This document shows, in pieces, positions 1-5,145 of a stretch of DNA of 5,145 nucleotides. Origin of the DNA: JBFISM01 sp041608535 (lineage in GTDB: Bacteria; Actinomycetota; Acidimicrobiia; Spongiisociales; UBA5794); contig JBFISM010000188.1 in NCBI GenBank assembly GCA_041608535.1, positions 1-5,145 on the forward strand. The letters are read 5' to 3'. The stretch's first letter is position 1; each line of letters begins with the position of its first letter. Below the pieces are notes generated by a model. That model ran no database searches and was not told the origin of the DNA. It saw only the letters and a list, made by a program, of their open reading frames with translations. The position numbers and the translations under genes are program-made.

Positions 1-396
1 AACTTCGCCGGCGACACCGTGACGATCGCCAACGACGGCACGGCGAAGGCCATCGCCTTCCTCGCCCACTGGTGCCCGCACTGCCAGCGCGAGGTTCCGA
101 GGGTGCAGGAATGGCTGGACACAGGTGGCGGAGTTCCCGGGGTAGCCATCATGTCGGTGTCCACAGGTGAGAACGAGCTCGGCACCAACCACCCGGCGAG
201 CGCCTGGCTCGAAGCCGAAGGATGGACGCCACCGGTGGTCGTAGACAGCGCCGACAGCGAGGCGCACCTCGCCTACGGCGGCGGCGGTTTCCCCTACTGG
301 GTGTTCGTTGACACCGCAGGCCGCGTCGTCGCCCGCACCTCAGGCGAACTCGACACCACCACCCTGGAAGGCTTGATGCAACAGATAGCTCCATAA
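1..396 (+). CDS. TlpA/thioredoxin-like disulfide oxidoreductase, C-terminal part (5' end outside window)
   Basis: The reading frame is open from base 1 to the TAA at 394-396, giving 131 residues; the start lies upstream, and an in-frame ATG is absent where the fold begins. The fragment shows a thioredoxin fold. A hydrophobic strand runs into W-C-P-H-C (fragment residues 24-28, bases 70-84), the redox-active CxxC. The cis-proline loop G-G-F-P-Y-W follows with its Pro at bases 292-294, then the V-F-V-D strand and a G-R-V-V-A-R hairpin typical of TlpA/AhpC-TSA-like proteins. The C-P-H-C dipeptide is the one found in DsbA, which in that family favours an oxidising cysteine pair; whether that holds here is not shown. 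Such proteins usually work outside the cytoplasmic membrane, but any signal peptide or membrane anchor would be in the missing N-terminus. The exact substrate is unknown. The family call is firm; the subfamily is not. Confidence 0.85.
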   Translation, partial: NFAGDTVTIANDGTAKAIAFLAHWCPHCQREVPRVQEWLDTGGGVPGVAIMSVSTGENELGTNHPASAWLEAEGWTPPVVVDSADSEAHLAYGGGGFPYWVFVDTAGRVVARTSGELDTTTLEGLMQQIAP

Positions 397-489
397 GTCT
401 GTCTCCCCGGGCGGGGGAAAGGGCATATACGATCTGTCCCCCGGAGGGGGGAAGGGCCCTCGAGTCTGTCCCCCAGACGGGGGAAGGGG
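397..489 (+). repeat. Three tandem GC-hairpin repeats, forward orientation
   Basis: Three copies share the pattern TCTGTCCCCC, four or so loop bases, then GGGGGAAGGG. They begin at 398, 433 and 465, so they are spaced 35 and 32 bases apart. Each is a small inverted repeat: TCCCC 404-408 with GGGGA 414-418, TCCCCC 437-442 with GGGGGA 447-452, and TCCCCC 469-474 with GGGGGA 479-484. Loop bases differ while stems and the flanking TCTGT and AAGGG are kept, as expected if the structure or a bound protein matters. The first copy starts directly after the TAA of the upstream gene. The hairpins could slow or end transcription, but no run of T follows, so I do not call them intrinsic terminators. They resemble dispersed REP-like elements of high-GC genomes (inference). 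Confidence 0.8.
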
Positions 490-600
490 CCCCCCGGTGG
501 GAGCTGCGCAGCAGCGAAGACGGGGTAGAGGGGCTGTCATCGCCCGCGGATGCCCGTACCGTGACCCAGTCATCCGTGGGAGGTCGCCAGCCCCCTACCA

Positions 601-622
601 GAGCTCCGCTCCTGCGGAGCTC
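601..622. repeat. Perfect 9-bp hairpin
   Basis: GAGCTCCGC at 601-609 and GCGGAGCTC at 614-622 are exact reverse complements around a four-base loop (TCCT). This is the strongest simple stem in the intergenic region. Its right arm overlaps the start of the 19-base sequence that is duplicated 48 bases downstream. It has no T-run after it. It may be part of the repeat family or a separate structure; function unknown. Confidence 0.75.
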
Positions 623-682
623 CCGCTCTGGATCCTTCCCCCTGCGGGGGGACAGATACAAAGGGAGCTCCCGCTCTGGATC
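616..682 (+). repeat. 19-base exact direct duplication (616-634 and 664-682)
   Basis: The sequence GGAGCTCCCGCTCTGGATC occurs at 616-634 and again at 664-682, 48 bases apart. Each copy is followed directly by one reverse-orientation GC-hairpin repeat, so the duplicated unit is about 48 bases long with its second half diverged. In the second copy GGGAGCTCCC (663-672) is also a perfect palindrome. The exact match suggests a recent duplication or conservation of this part of the element. Confidence 0.8.
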
Positions 683-708
683 TTCTCCCCTCCGCCGGGG
701 GGCCAGAC
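634..708 (-). repeat. Two GC-hairpin repeats, reverse orientation
   Basis: Read on the - strand, bases 657-634 give ATCTGTCCCCCC, a short loop and GGGGGAAGG, the same element as the three copies at 397-489 but inverted. A second, more diverged copy lies at 708-681 (GTCTGGCCCCCC on the - strand, then a loop and GGGGAGAAG). In the better copy TCCCCC 637-642 pairs with GGGGGA 647-652. The two copies belong to a 48-base duplicated unit together with the 19-base sequence at 616-634 and 664-682. The facing orientation to the first array makes the whole cluster a loose inverted arrangement around a centre of about 145 bases. Confidence 0.75.
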
Positions 709-743
709 ACGGGGCGGGCTTTCTGACGCAATCGCAGGGGACC

Positions 744-772
744 ATCGGCCCTGTTTGGGGGGTGCGGCCGAT
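744..772. promoter_or_regulatory. Inverted repeat upstream of nifJ, possible operator or leader hairpin
   Basis: ATCGGCC at 744-750 and GGCCGAT at 766-772 are perfect 7-base inverted arms separated by 15 bases. The right arm runs straight into the palindrome CGTACG (773-778). The element lies 73 bases before the nifJ ATG, inside the stretch that should contain the promoter. It could be a regulator site or an RNA stem. In GC-rich DNA a match of this length can also arise by chance, so confidence is low. Confidence 0.3.
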
Positions 773-806
773 CGTACGTTCGCAGCATGCGCCCGCCTTC
801 ACCCAG

Positions 807-821
807 TCCGCCGCAGGCGGA
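807..821. promoter_or_regulatory. Small hairpin just before the nifJ start
   Basis: TCCGCC at 807-812 pairs with GGCGGA at 816-821 around a three-base loop. It ends 24 bases before the ATG at 846 and 18 bases before the alternative GTG at 840. The GGCGGA arm is the only purine-rich stretch near the start, yet it is too far away for normal Shine-Dalgarno spacing and would be sequestered in the stem. A role in initiation control is conceivable but unproven. Confidence 0.25.
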
Positions 822-845
822 AACGATCTTCGCATCGATGTGGCG

Positions 846-3800
846 ATGACGGGCGCATCTATCACAGTCGACGGCAACCAGGCCGCCGCCGACGTGGCAC
901 ATCGGGTGTCCGAGGTGATCGCGATCTATCCGATCACTCCGGCTTCTCCCATGGGTGAGCTCGCCGATGCCTGGTCGATGGCCGGCAGAGCCAACATCTG
1001 GGGCGATGTGCCTGACGTGATCGAACTGCAGAGTGAAGGTGGCGCTGCGGGGGCACTCCACGGCGCATTGCAAGGCGGCGCCCTCGCAACCACTTTCACT
1101 GCTTCGCAGGGTCTGCTGCTGATGATTCCCAACCTCTACAAGATCGCCGGCGAGCTGACCCCGACGGTGATCCACGTGGCGGCTCGCTCGGTAGCCACCC
1201 ATGCGCTGAGCATCTTCGGCGACCACAGCGACGTGATGGCAGTGCGGCAGACCGGGTCGGCAATGCTGGCGTCGAGCTCCGTCCAAGAAGCACAGGACAT
1301 GGCGCTGATCGCCCATGCGGCGTCGCTTCGTTCGCGGGTGCCATTCGTCCACTTCTTCGACGGGTTCCGCACGAGCCACGAAGTGGCCAAGATCGAGCCG
1401 CTCGGCGACGACGAGCTGCAGGCCATGATCGACGACGAGCTCGTGGCCGCACATCGCCAGCGCTCGCTCAACCCCAATCGACCAGTGCTGCGAGGTACAG
1501 CACAAAACCCAGACGTCTTCTTCCAAGCTCGGGAGGCCGCCAACCCATTTCACGACGCCGTGCCCGGAATCGTGCAGGAGGAGATGAATCGTTTCGCCGA
1601 CCTCACCGGCCGGCACTACGAGCTCTTCGACTATTGGGGACACCCTGAGGCGGAGCGGGTGATCGTACTCATGGGCTCGGGCTGCGCCACGGTGCGGCAG
1701 GTCGTACGCAAGCTGGCCGATACGGGCGAGCGGGTGGGGGTAGTCGCGGTCCGGATGTACCGGCCGTTCGACGCCGCGGCGCTGGTACACGCCATCCCCG
1801 ACACAGTGCGCTCCATTGCTGTGCTCGACAGGACGAAGGAACCGGGTGCGGTCGGCGAGCCGCTGTTCCTCGACGTGGTCGCCGCAATCGCCGAGCACTG
1901 GGCCGGGGAACGGCCCGATGTGATCGGCGGCAGATACGGGCTGTCGTCGAAGGAGTTCACACCGGCCATGGTGCTGGCGGCACTCGCCGAGCTGGCTGCC
2001 CCCCAGCCCAAGCGACGCTTCACGGTGGGTATCACCGATGATGTCACCCACCTCTCGCTGGCGGTGGACGAGACGTCCTGGAGCGAGGAGGACGACGTCT
2101 TCCAGGCGGTGTTCTACGGGCTCGGGGCCGACGGGACCGTGGGGGCCAACAAGAACACGGTGAAGATCGTCGGCGAGTCCACCCCGCTCTTTGCGCAGGG
2201 ATATTTCGTCTACGACTCGAAGAAGTCGGGATCACGCACGGTGTCCCATCTCCGTTTTGGTCCCAGACCGATCGAATCGGCCTACCTCATCGACAGAGCC
2301 CAGTTCGTCGCTTGCCACAACTTCGGATTCCTCGACCGGATCGACATGCTCACTGTGGCTGCGCCCGGTGCAACTCTGCTCATCAACAGCCCCTACCCCG
2401 CCGACCAGGTGTGGAAGCGACTCCCGGCGCCGGTGCAGCAACAGATCGTCGACAAACAGCTCCAGGTCTGGGCGGTGGACGCCGATCGCGTGGCCCGAGA
2501 GGCGGGCCTGGGTCGCCGGGTGAACACGGTGCTGCAGACTTGCTTCTTCGCTCTCACCGATGTGATCCCCACCGAGGACGCCATCGCCGCCATCAAGAAG
2601 ACCATCGAAGACACGTACGGCAAGCGGGGCCTCACCGTCGTTGCCCGCAACCACGCTGCCGTCGATTCGGCGCTGAGCAGTCTCGCCAGGGTGCCGGTCG
2701 AGGCGGAGGTGAGCGGTGGCGACATGCTGCCGGTGGTACCCGCCGCGGCACCCGACTTCGTGCAACGAGTCACCGCTCGGATGATGGAGGGCCTCGGGGA
2801 TCTGCTCCCGGTGAGTGCGCTCCCGGTCGACGGGACGTTCCCCACCGGCACCGCCCAATGGGAGAAGCGAACCATCGCCGATGAGATCCCGATCTGGGAC
2901 CCGGAGATCTGCATCGACTGCGCCCGCTGTGCGCTGGTGTGCCCCCATGCTGCGATCCGGCTCAAGGTGGTGCCCAACGACGCGCTCGCTGACGCCCCCG
3001 CCGGCTTCCTGTCGAAGGCATGGGGCAAGTCCGAGGAGGAATCGCTGATCGTGCAGGTTGCGCCGGACGACTGCACCGGCTGCGGGGTGTGTGTGAGCAT
3101 CTGCCCGGCGAAGAGCAAGGAGATCGTGAAGCACAAGGCGATCGACATGCTGCCCATCGACGAGCACCTCTCCAGGGAACGCACCAACTTCGACTACTTC
3201 CTCGAACTCCCCGAGACGGACCGGACGCAGCTCAACATGGGCTCGGTCAAGGGCACGCAAGTTGCTCAGCCGCTGTTCGAGTACTCCGGGGCGTGCTCCG
3301 GGTGCGGCGAGACCCCGTATCTCAAACTGATCAGCCAGATGTTCGGCGACCGCATCGTGGTGGCCAACGCCACCGGTTGCTCCTCGATCTACGGCGGCAA
3401 CCTGCCCACGACACCATGGACCGTCAACTCCGACGGACGCGGTCCCGCCTGGTCGAACTCGCTCTTCGAGGACAACGCCGAGTTCGGTCTGGGGATGCGG
3501 CTCGCCATCGATCACCAGACAGCCGCCGCCCACACCCTGCTCGCCCGGCTCGGCCCCGAGATCGGCCCGCTCGCGGATGACATCCTCAACGCCGACCAGA
3601 GCAACGAGGAGGGCGTGCGTGACCAGCGGGAGCGCATCGTGGAGTTGCGGCGCCGGCTGGCCGGCATGAGCGGCGCCGAGGCACGCCGGCTGGACGAGCT
3701 GGCGGACTTCCTCGCCGACATCGCGGTGTGGATCGTGGGTGGTGACGGCTGGGCATACGACATCGGCTTTGGGGGGCTCGACCACGTGCTTGCCTCCGGG

Positions 3801-4415
3801 CGCAACGTGAACATCCTCGTGCTCGACACCGAGGTGTACTCCAACACCGGCGGACAGACCTCGAAGGCGACGCCACGCGCGGCCATCGCCAAGTTCTCCG
3901 CCGGGGGGAAGACCACCGCCAAGAAGGATCTCGGCATGATCGCCATGGCCTACGGCGACGTCTACGTCGGGCAGGTGGCGATGGGCGCCAACCTCACGCA
4001 GTCGGTGAAGGCGTTCGCCGAGGCGGCGGCGCACCCCGGCCCGTCGCTGCTGATCGCCTACAGCCCATGTATCGCCCACGGCTACGACCTCAAGGACATG
4101 GTGAGCCACCAGAAGATGGCCGCCGACAGCGGATACTGGCCGCTGTACCGCTACGACCCCAAGCGCGAGGCCGAGGGCGACCATGCGCTTCATCTCGACA
4201 GCCGCCAACCCAAGATCACCTTCGAGGAGTTCGCCATGACCGAGGGCCGCTTCGCCATGCTGGCCCGCTCCCATCCCGCTGTCTCCGCAGAGCTGTTCGC
4301 AGAGGCCCAGCAGGACATCGACGACCGCTGGCACCTCTACGAGCAGATGGTGGAGGTAGAGCGCACCGCCCGCTTCGTCGATGTCGAAGCCGAAGCGGAG
4401 GGAGCAACGGCATGA
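846..4415 (+). CDS. nifJ: Pyruvate:ferredoxin (flavodoxin) oxidoreductase, single-chain homodimeric type
   Basis: This cytoplasmic enzyme converts pyruvate and CoA to acetyl-CoA and CO2 while reducing ferredoxin or flavodoxin. The 1189 residues fit the single-chain family. In order: N-terminal pyruvate domain (Y-P-I-T-P at 28-32, Glu64 in Q-S-E-G-G, Arg114 in A-A-R-S); domain II and the CoA-binding region (about 255-400, K-E-P-G-A-V-G); gamma domain (about 420-600, G-L-G-A-D-G-T-V-G); EKR motif 673-675; two CxxCxxCxxxCP clusters (Cys689/692/695/699 and 743/746/749/753); TPP domain with proximal-cluster Cys817, 820, 845, 1075, G-D-G-W at 966-969 and Y-S-N-T-G at 998-1002. Thr31, Glu64 and Arg114 carry the numbers I recall for the Desulfovibrio africanus enzyme, which supports the ATG at 846. 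GTG at 840 is an in-frame alternative. The frame stays open back to 561, but that part is repeat DNA. No good Shine-Dalgarno precedes either start. It lacks the long C-terminal tail of the D. africanus enzyme. Its stop overlaps the next gene. Confidence 0.97.
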   Translation: MTGASITVDGNQAAADVAHRVSEVIAIYPITPASPMGELADAWSMAGRANIWGDVPDVIELQSEGGAAGALHGALQGGALATTFTASQGLLLMIPNLYKIAGELTPTVIHVAARSVATHALSIFGDHSDVMAVRQTGSAMLASSSVQEAQDMALIAHAASLRSRVPFVHFFDGFRTSHEVAKIEPLGDDELQAMIDDELVAAHRQRSLNPNRPVLRGTAQNPDVFFQAREAANPFHDAVPGIVQEEMNRFADLTGRHYELFDYWGHPEAERVIVLMGSGCATVRQVVRKLADTGERVGVVAVRMYRPFDAAALVHAIPDTVRSIAVLDRTKEPGAVGEPLFLDVVAAIAEHWAGERPDVIGGRYGLSSKEFTPAMVLAALAELAAPQPKRRFTVGITDDVTHLSLAVDETSWSEEDDVFQAVFYGLGADGTVGANKNTVKIVGESTPLFAQGYFVYDSKKSGSRTVSHLRFGPRPIESAYLIDRAQFVACHNFGFLDRIDMLTVAAPGATLLINSPYPADQVWKRLPAPVQQQIVDKQLQVWAVDADRVAREAGLGRRVNTVLQTCFFALTDVIPTEDAIAAIKKTIEDTYGKRGLTVVARNHAAVDSALSSLARVPVEAEVSGGDMLPVVPAAAPDFVQRVTARMMEGLGDLLPVSALPVDGTFPTGTAQWEKRTIADEIPIWDPEICIDCARCALVCPHAAIRLKVVPNDALADAPAGFLSKAWGKSEEESLIVQVAPDDCTGCGVCVSICPAKSKEIVKHKAIDMLPIDEHLSRERTNFDYFLELPETDRTQLNMGSVKGTQVAQPLFEYSGACSGCGETPYLKLISQMFGDRIVVANATGCSSIYGGNLPTTPWTVNSDGRGPAWSNSLFEDNAEFGLGMRLAIDHQTAAAHTLLARLGPEIGPLADDILNADQSNEEGVRDQRERIVELRRRLAGMSGAEARRLDELADFLADIAVWIVGGDGWAYDIGFGGLDHVLASGRNVNILVLDTEVYSNTGGQTSKATPRAAIAKFSAGGKTTAKKDLGMIAMAYGDVYVGQVAMGANLTQSVKAFAEAAAHPGPSLLIAYSPCIAHGYDLKDMVSHQKMAADSGYWPLYRYDPKREAEGDHALHLDSRQPKITFEEFAMTEGRFAMLARSHPAVSAELFAEAQQDIDDRWHLYEQMVEVERTARFVDVEAEAEGATA
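4397..4404 (+). promoter_or_regulatory. Ribosome binding site of the downstream flavoprotein gene
   Basis: GGAGGGAG lies inside the last codons of nifJ, seven bases before the ATG at 4412. It is a strong match to the anti-Shine-Dalgarno sequence and fixes the start in the ATGA overlap. nifJ itself has no comparable site. Confidence 0.75.
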
Positions 4416-5145
4416 CGACGGTCGATCTCGCCACGACGTACCTGGGTCTGCATCTGCGCAACCCGCTCGTGGCGTCCGCGTCGCCGCTCACCGGCGACCT
4501 CGATGCACTGCACCGGCTCGAGGCGGCAGGGGTGGGAGCCGTGGTGCTGCCGTCGCTGTTCGAGGAACAGATCGATCTCGAGGCAATGGCGCTCCACGAC
4601 GGTCTGGAATTCGGCTCCGGCATGCAGGCGGAGGCGACCGGCGGATACCTGCCCGAACTGGACCACTACAACACCGGCCCCGCCGAGTACCTCCAGCTGA
4701 TCCGGCACGCCGCCACCGATCTCACCATCCCGGTCATCGCCAGCCTCAACGGAGTCACGCCGGGGGGCTGGACGTCCTACGCCCACGCCATGGAACAGGC
4801 CGGCGCCGATGCGCTGGAGCTCAACATCTATCTGATCGCCGCCGACAGCCACCAGAGCGCGGCCGAGGTGGAGCGACGGTATCTGACCCTGGTGGAAACC
4901 GTGCGCAGCACGGTGGCGATTCCGCTGGCCGTGAAGATCGGTCCTTACTTCAGCTCCCCCGGTCACATGGCGCATCGCTTGGTCGATGCCGGCGCCGACG
5001 GACTCGTCTTGTTCAACCGGTACTACCAGCCGGACATCGATCTCGACGAGCTGCGAGTGGTGCCCGACATCGAGCTGAGCCATCGCTTCGAGTCACGGCT
5101 CGTGCTGCGCTGGATCGCCATCCTGCGCAACGAGCTGGAGGCGTC
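4412..5145 (+). CDS. Dihydroorotate dehydrogenase-like flavoprotein (3' end outside window)
   Basis: The frame runs from ATG 4412 to the window edge, 244 codons without a stop. The start overlaps the nifJ stop by four bases (ATGA), so the two genes are probably one operon with coupled translation. The protein looks like an FMN-binding TIM barrel of the dihydroorotate dehydrogenase superfamily: Y-L-G-L-x-L-R-N-P-L-V near residues 10-20, S-L-F-E-E-Q-I at 48-54, A-S-L-N-G at 110-114, L-E-L-N-I-Y at 135-140, V-K-I-G-P at 174-178 and F-N-R-Y-Y-Q-P-D-I-D from 201. Lys175 is the likely flavin-contacting lysine. True class 1 enzymes have N-x-S-C-P with a catalytic Cys where this one reads N-I-Y-L-I, and they have an N-S-M-G-L-P-N substrate loop where this one has Y-L-P-E-L-D (79-84). 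It also lacks the K-S/T at the end of the second strand. So I expect no dihydroorotate oxidation and no role as pyrD. Such proteins are commonly annotated as dihydroorotate dehydrogenase-like; their reaction is not known to me. Confidence 0.88.
   Translation, partial: MTTVDLATTYLGLHLRNPLVASASPLTGDLDALHRLEAAGVGAVVLPSLFEEQIDLEAMALHDGLEFGSGMQAEATGGYLPELDHYNTGPAEYLQLIRHAATDLTIPVIASLNGVTPGGWTSYAHAMEQAGADALELNIYLIAADSHQSAAEVERRYLTLVETVRSTVAIPLAVKIGPYFSSPGHMAHRLVDAGADGLVLFNRYYQPDIDLDELRVVPDIELSHRFESRLVLRWIAILRNELEA

Larger units (their letters stand above)
397..845. other. Intergenic region with repeat cluster and nifJ leader
   Basis: These 449 bases separate the thioredoxin-like gene from nifJ. 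Open frames cross the region on both strands, but their products are rich in Arg, Pro and Gly and are made of translated repeats, with no recognisable domain, so I call no gene here. The part from 397 to about 710 is dominated by GC-rich hairpin repeats in two orientations. The part from about 710 to 845 is free of clear repeat copies and should hold the nifJ promoter and leader. I cannot identify a convincing -35/-10 pair. Confidence 0.75.

Noticed and set aside
397..489. Intrinsic terminator of the thioredoxin-like gene, or a CRISPR array
   Set aside because: The hairpins follow the stop codon but have no T-run, so an intrinsic terminator cannot be claimed. The repeats are too short and closely spaced, with no real spacers, for CRISPR.
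340..573. Minus-strand frame with a repeating P-P-x-G-G-Q/D-like peptide
   Set aside because: The peptide repeat is only the GC-hairpin element read in one frame. The frame also overlaps the end of the thioredoxin-like gene, and no domain is recognisable.
754..780. Candidate -35/-10 promoter (TTGGGG and TACGTT)
   Set aside because: The spacing is only 14 bases and both boxes match the consensus poorly; it is not supportable by eye.
561..845. In-frame upstream extension of nifJ (95 extra residues)
   Set aside because: It is a translation of the repeat region, rich in Arg, Ser and Gly and unlike the NifJ N-terminus. Starting at 846 places Thr31, Glu64 and Arg114 at the numbers I recall for the characterised family member.
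497..958. Plus-strand frame through the repeats into the nifJ start
   Set aside because: It is Arg- and Pro-rich, contains the translated reverse-orientation repeats and overlaps the conserved N-terminus of nifJ in another frame.
2232..4334. Long minus-strand open frame (700 residues) opposite nifJ
   Set aside because: It is antisense to a fully conserved gene. Long stop-free antisense frames are common in GC-rich coding DNA, and the product is His/Val/Gly/Arg-rich with no recognisable family.
4337..5083. Minus-strand open frame opposite the flavoprotein gene
   Set aside because: It is a shadow of the conserved + strand gene, with no recognisable domain.

Overview
This is a GC-rich bacterial window with an actinobacterial look. 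Intact GC-rich reading frames run throughout, the main protein is a single-chain pyruvate:ferredoxin oxidoreductase, and the thioredoxin-like fragment resembles proteins I associate with Acidimicrobiia-type Actinomycetota. That taxonomic guess is recollection, not a search result. All supported genes lie on the + strand.

Layout: (1) 1-396 is the 3' end of a TlpA/thioredoxin-like protein with a W-C-P-H-C redox site and its cis-proline loop. (2) 397-845 is a 449-base gap with no credible gene. Its first two thirds hold GC-rich hairpin repeats: three copies in one orientation (397-489) and two in the opposite orientation (634-708), with a hairpin and a 19-base direct duplication beside them. The last part (about 710-845) must carry the leader, and probably the promoter, of the next gene; it contains two small inverted repeats. 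(3) 846-4415 is a complete 1189-residue nifJ-type pyruvate:ferredoxin (flavodoxin) oxidoreductase. The substrate-binding and catalytic residues, both four-cysteine ferredoxin motifs, the four proximal-cluster cysteines and the thiamine diphosphate site are all visible. (4) 4412-5145 starts in an ATGA overlap with nifJ, behind a strong Shine-Dalgarno sequence. It encodes a dihydroorotate dehydrogenase-like flavoprotein that runs off the window and lacks the catalytic and substrate motifs of true dihydroorotate dehydrogenases.

How the genes work together: nifJ and the flavoprotein are almost certainly co-transcribed and translationally coupled, so the flavoprotein probably acts with ferredoxin-linked pyruvate metabolism rather than in pyrimidine synthesis (inference). 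The thioredoxin-like gene is separated from them by the repeat cluster and is probably a separate transcription unit. I see no RNA gene, CRISPR array, transposase or phage gene. I do not see a clearly new system; the points most worth checking are the two-orientation repeat cluster and the function of the flavoprotein.
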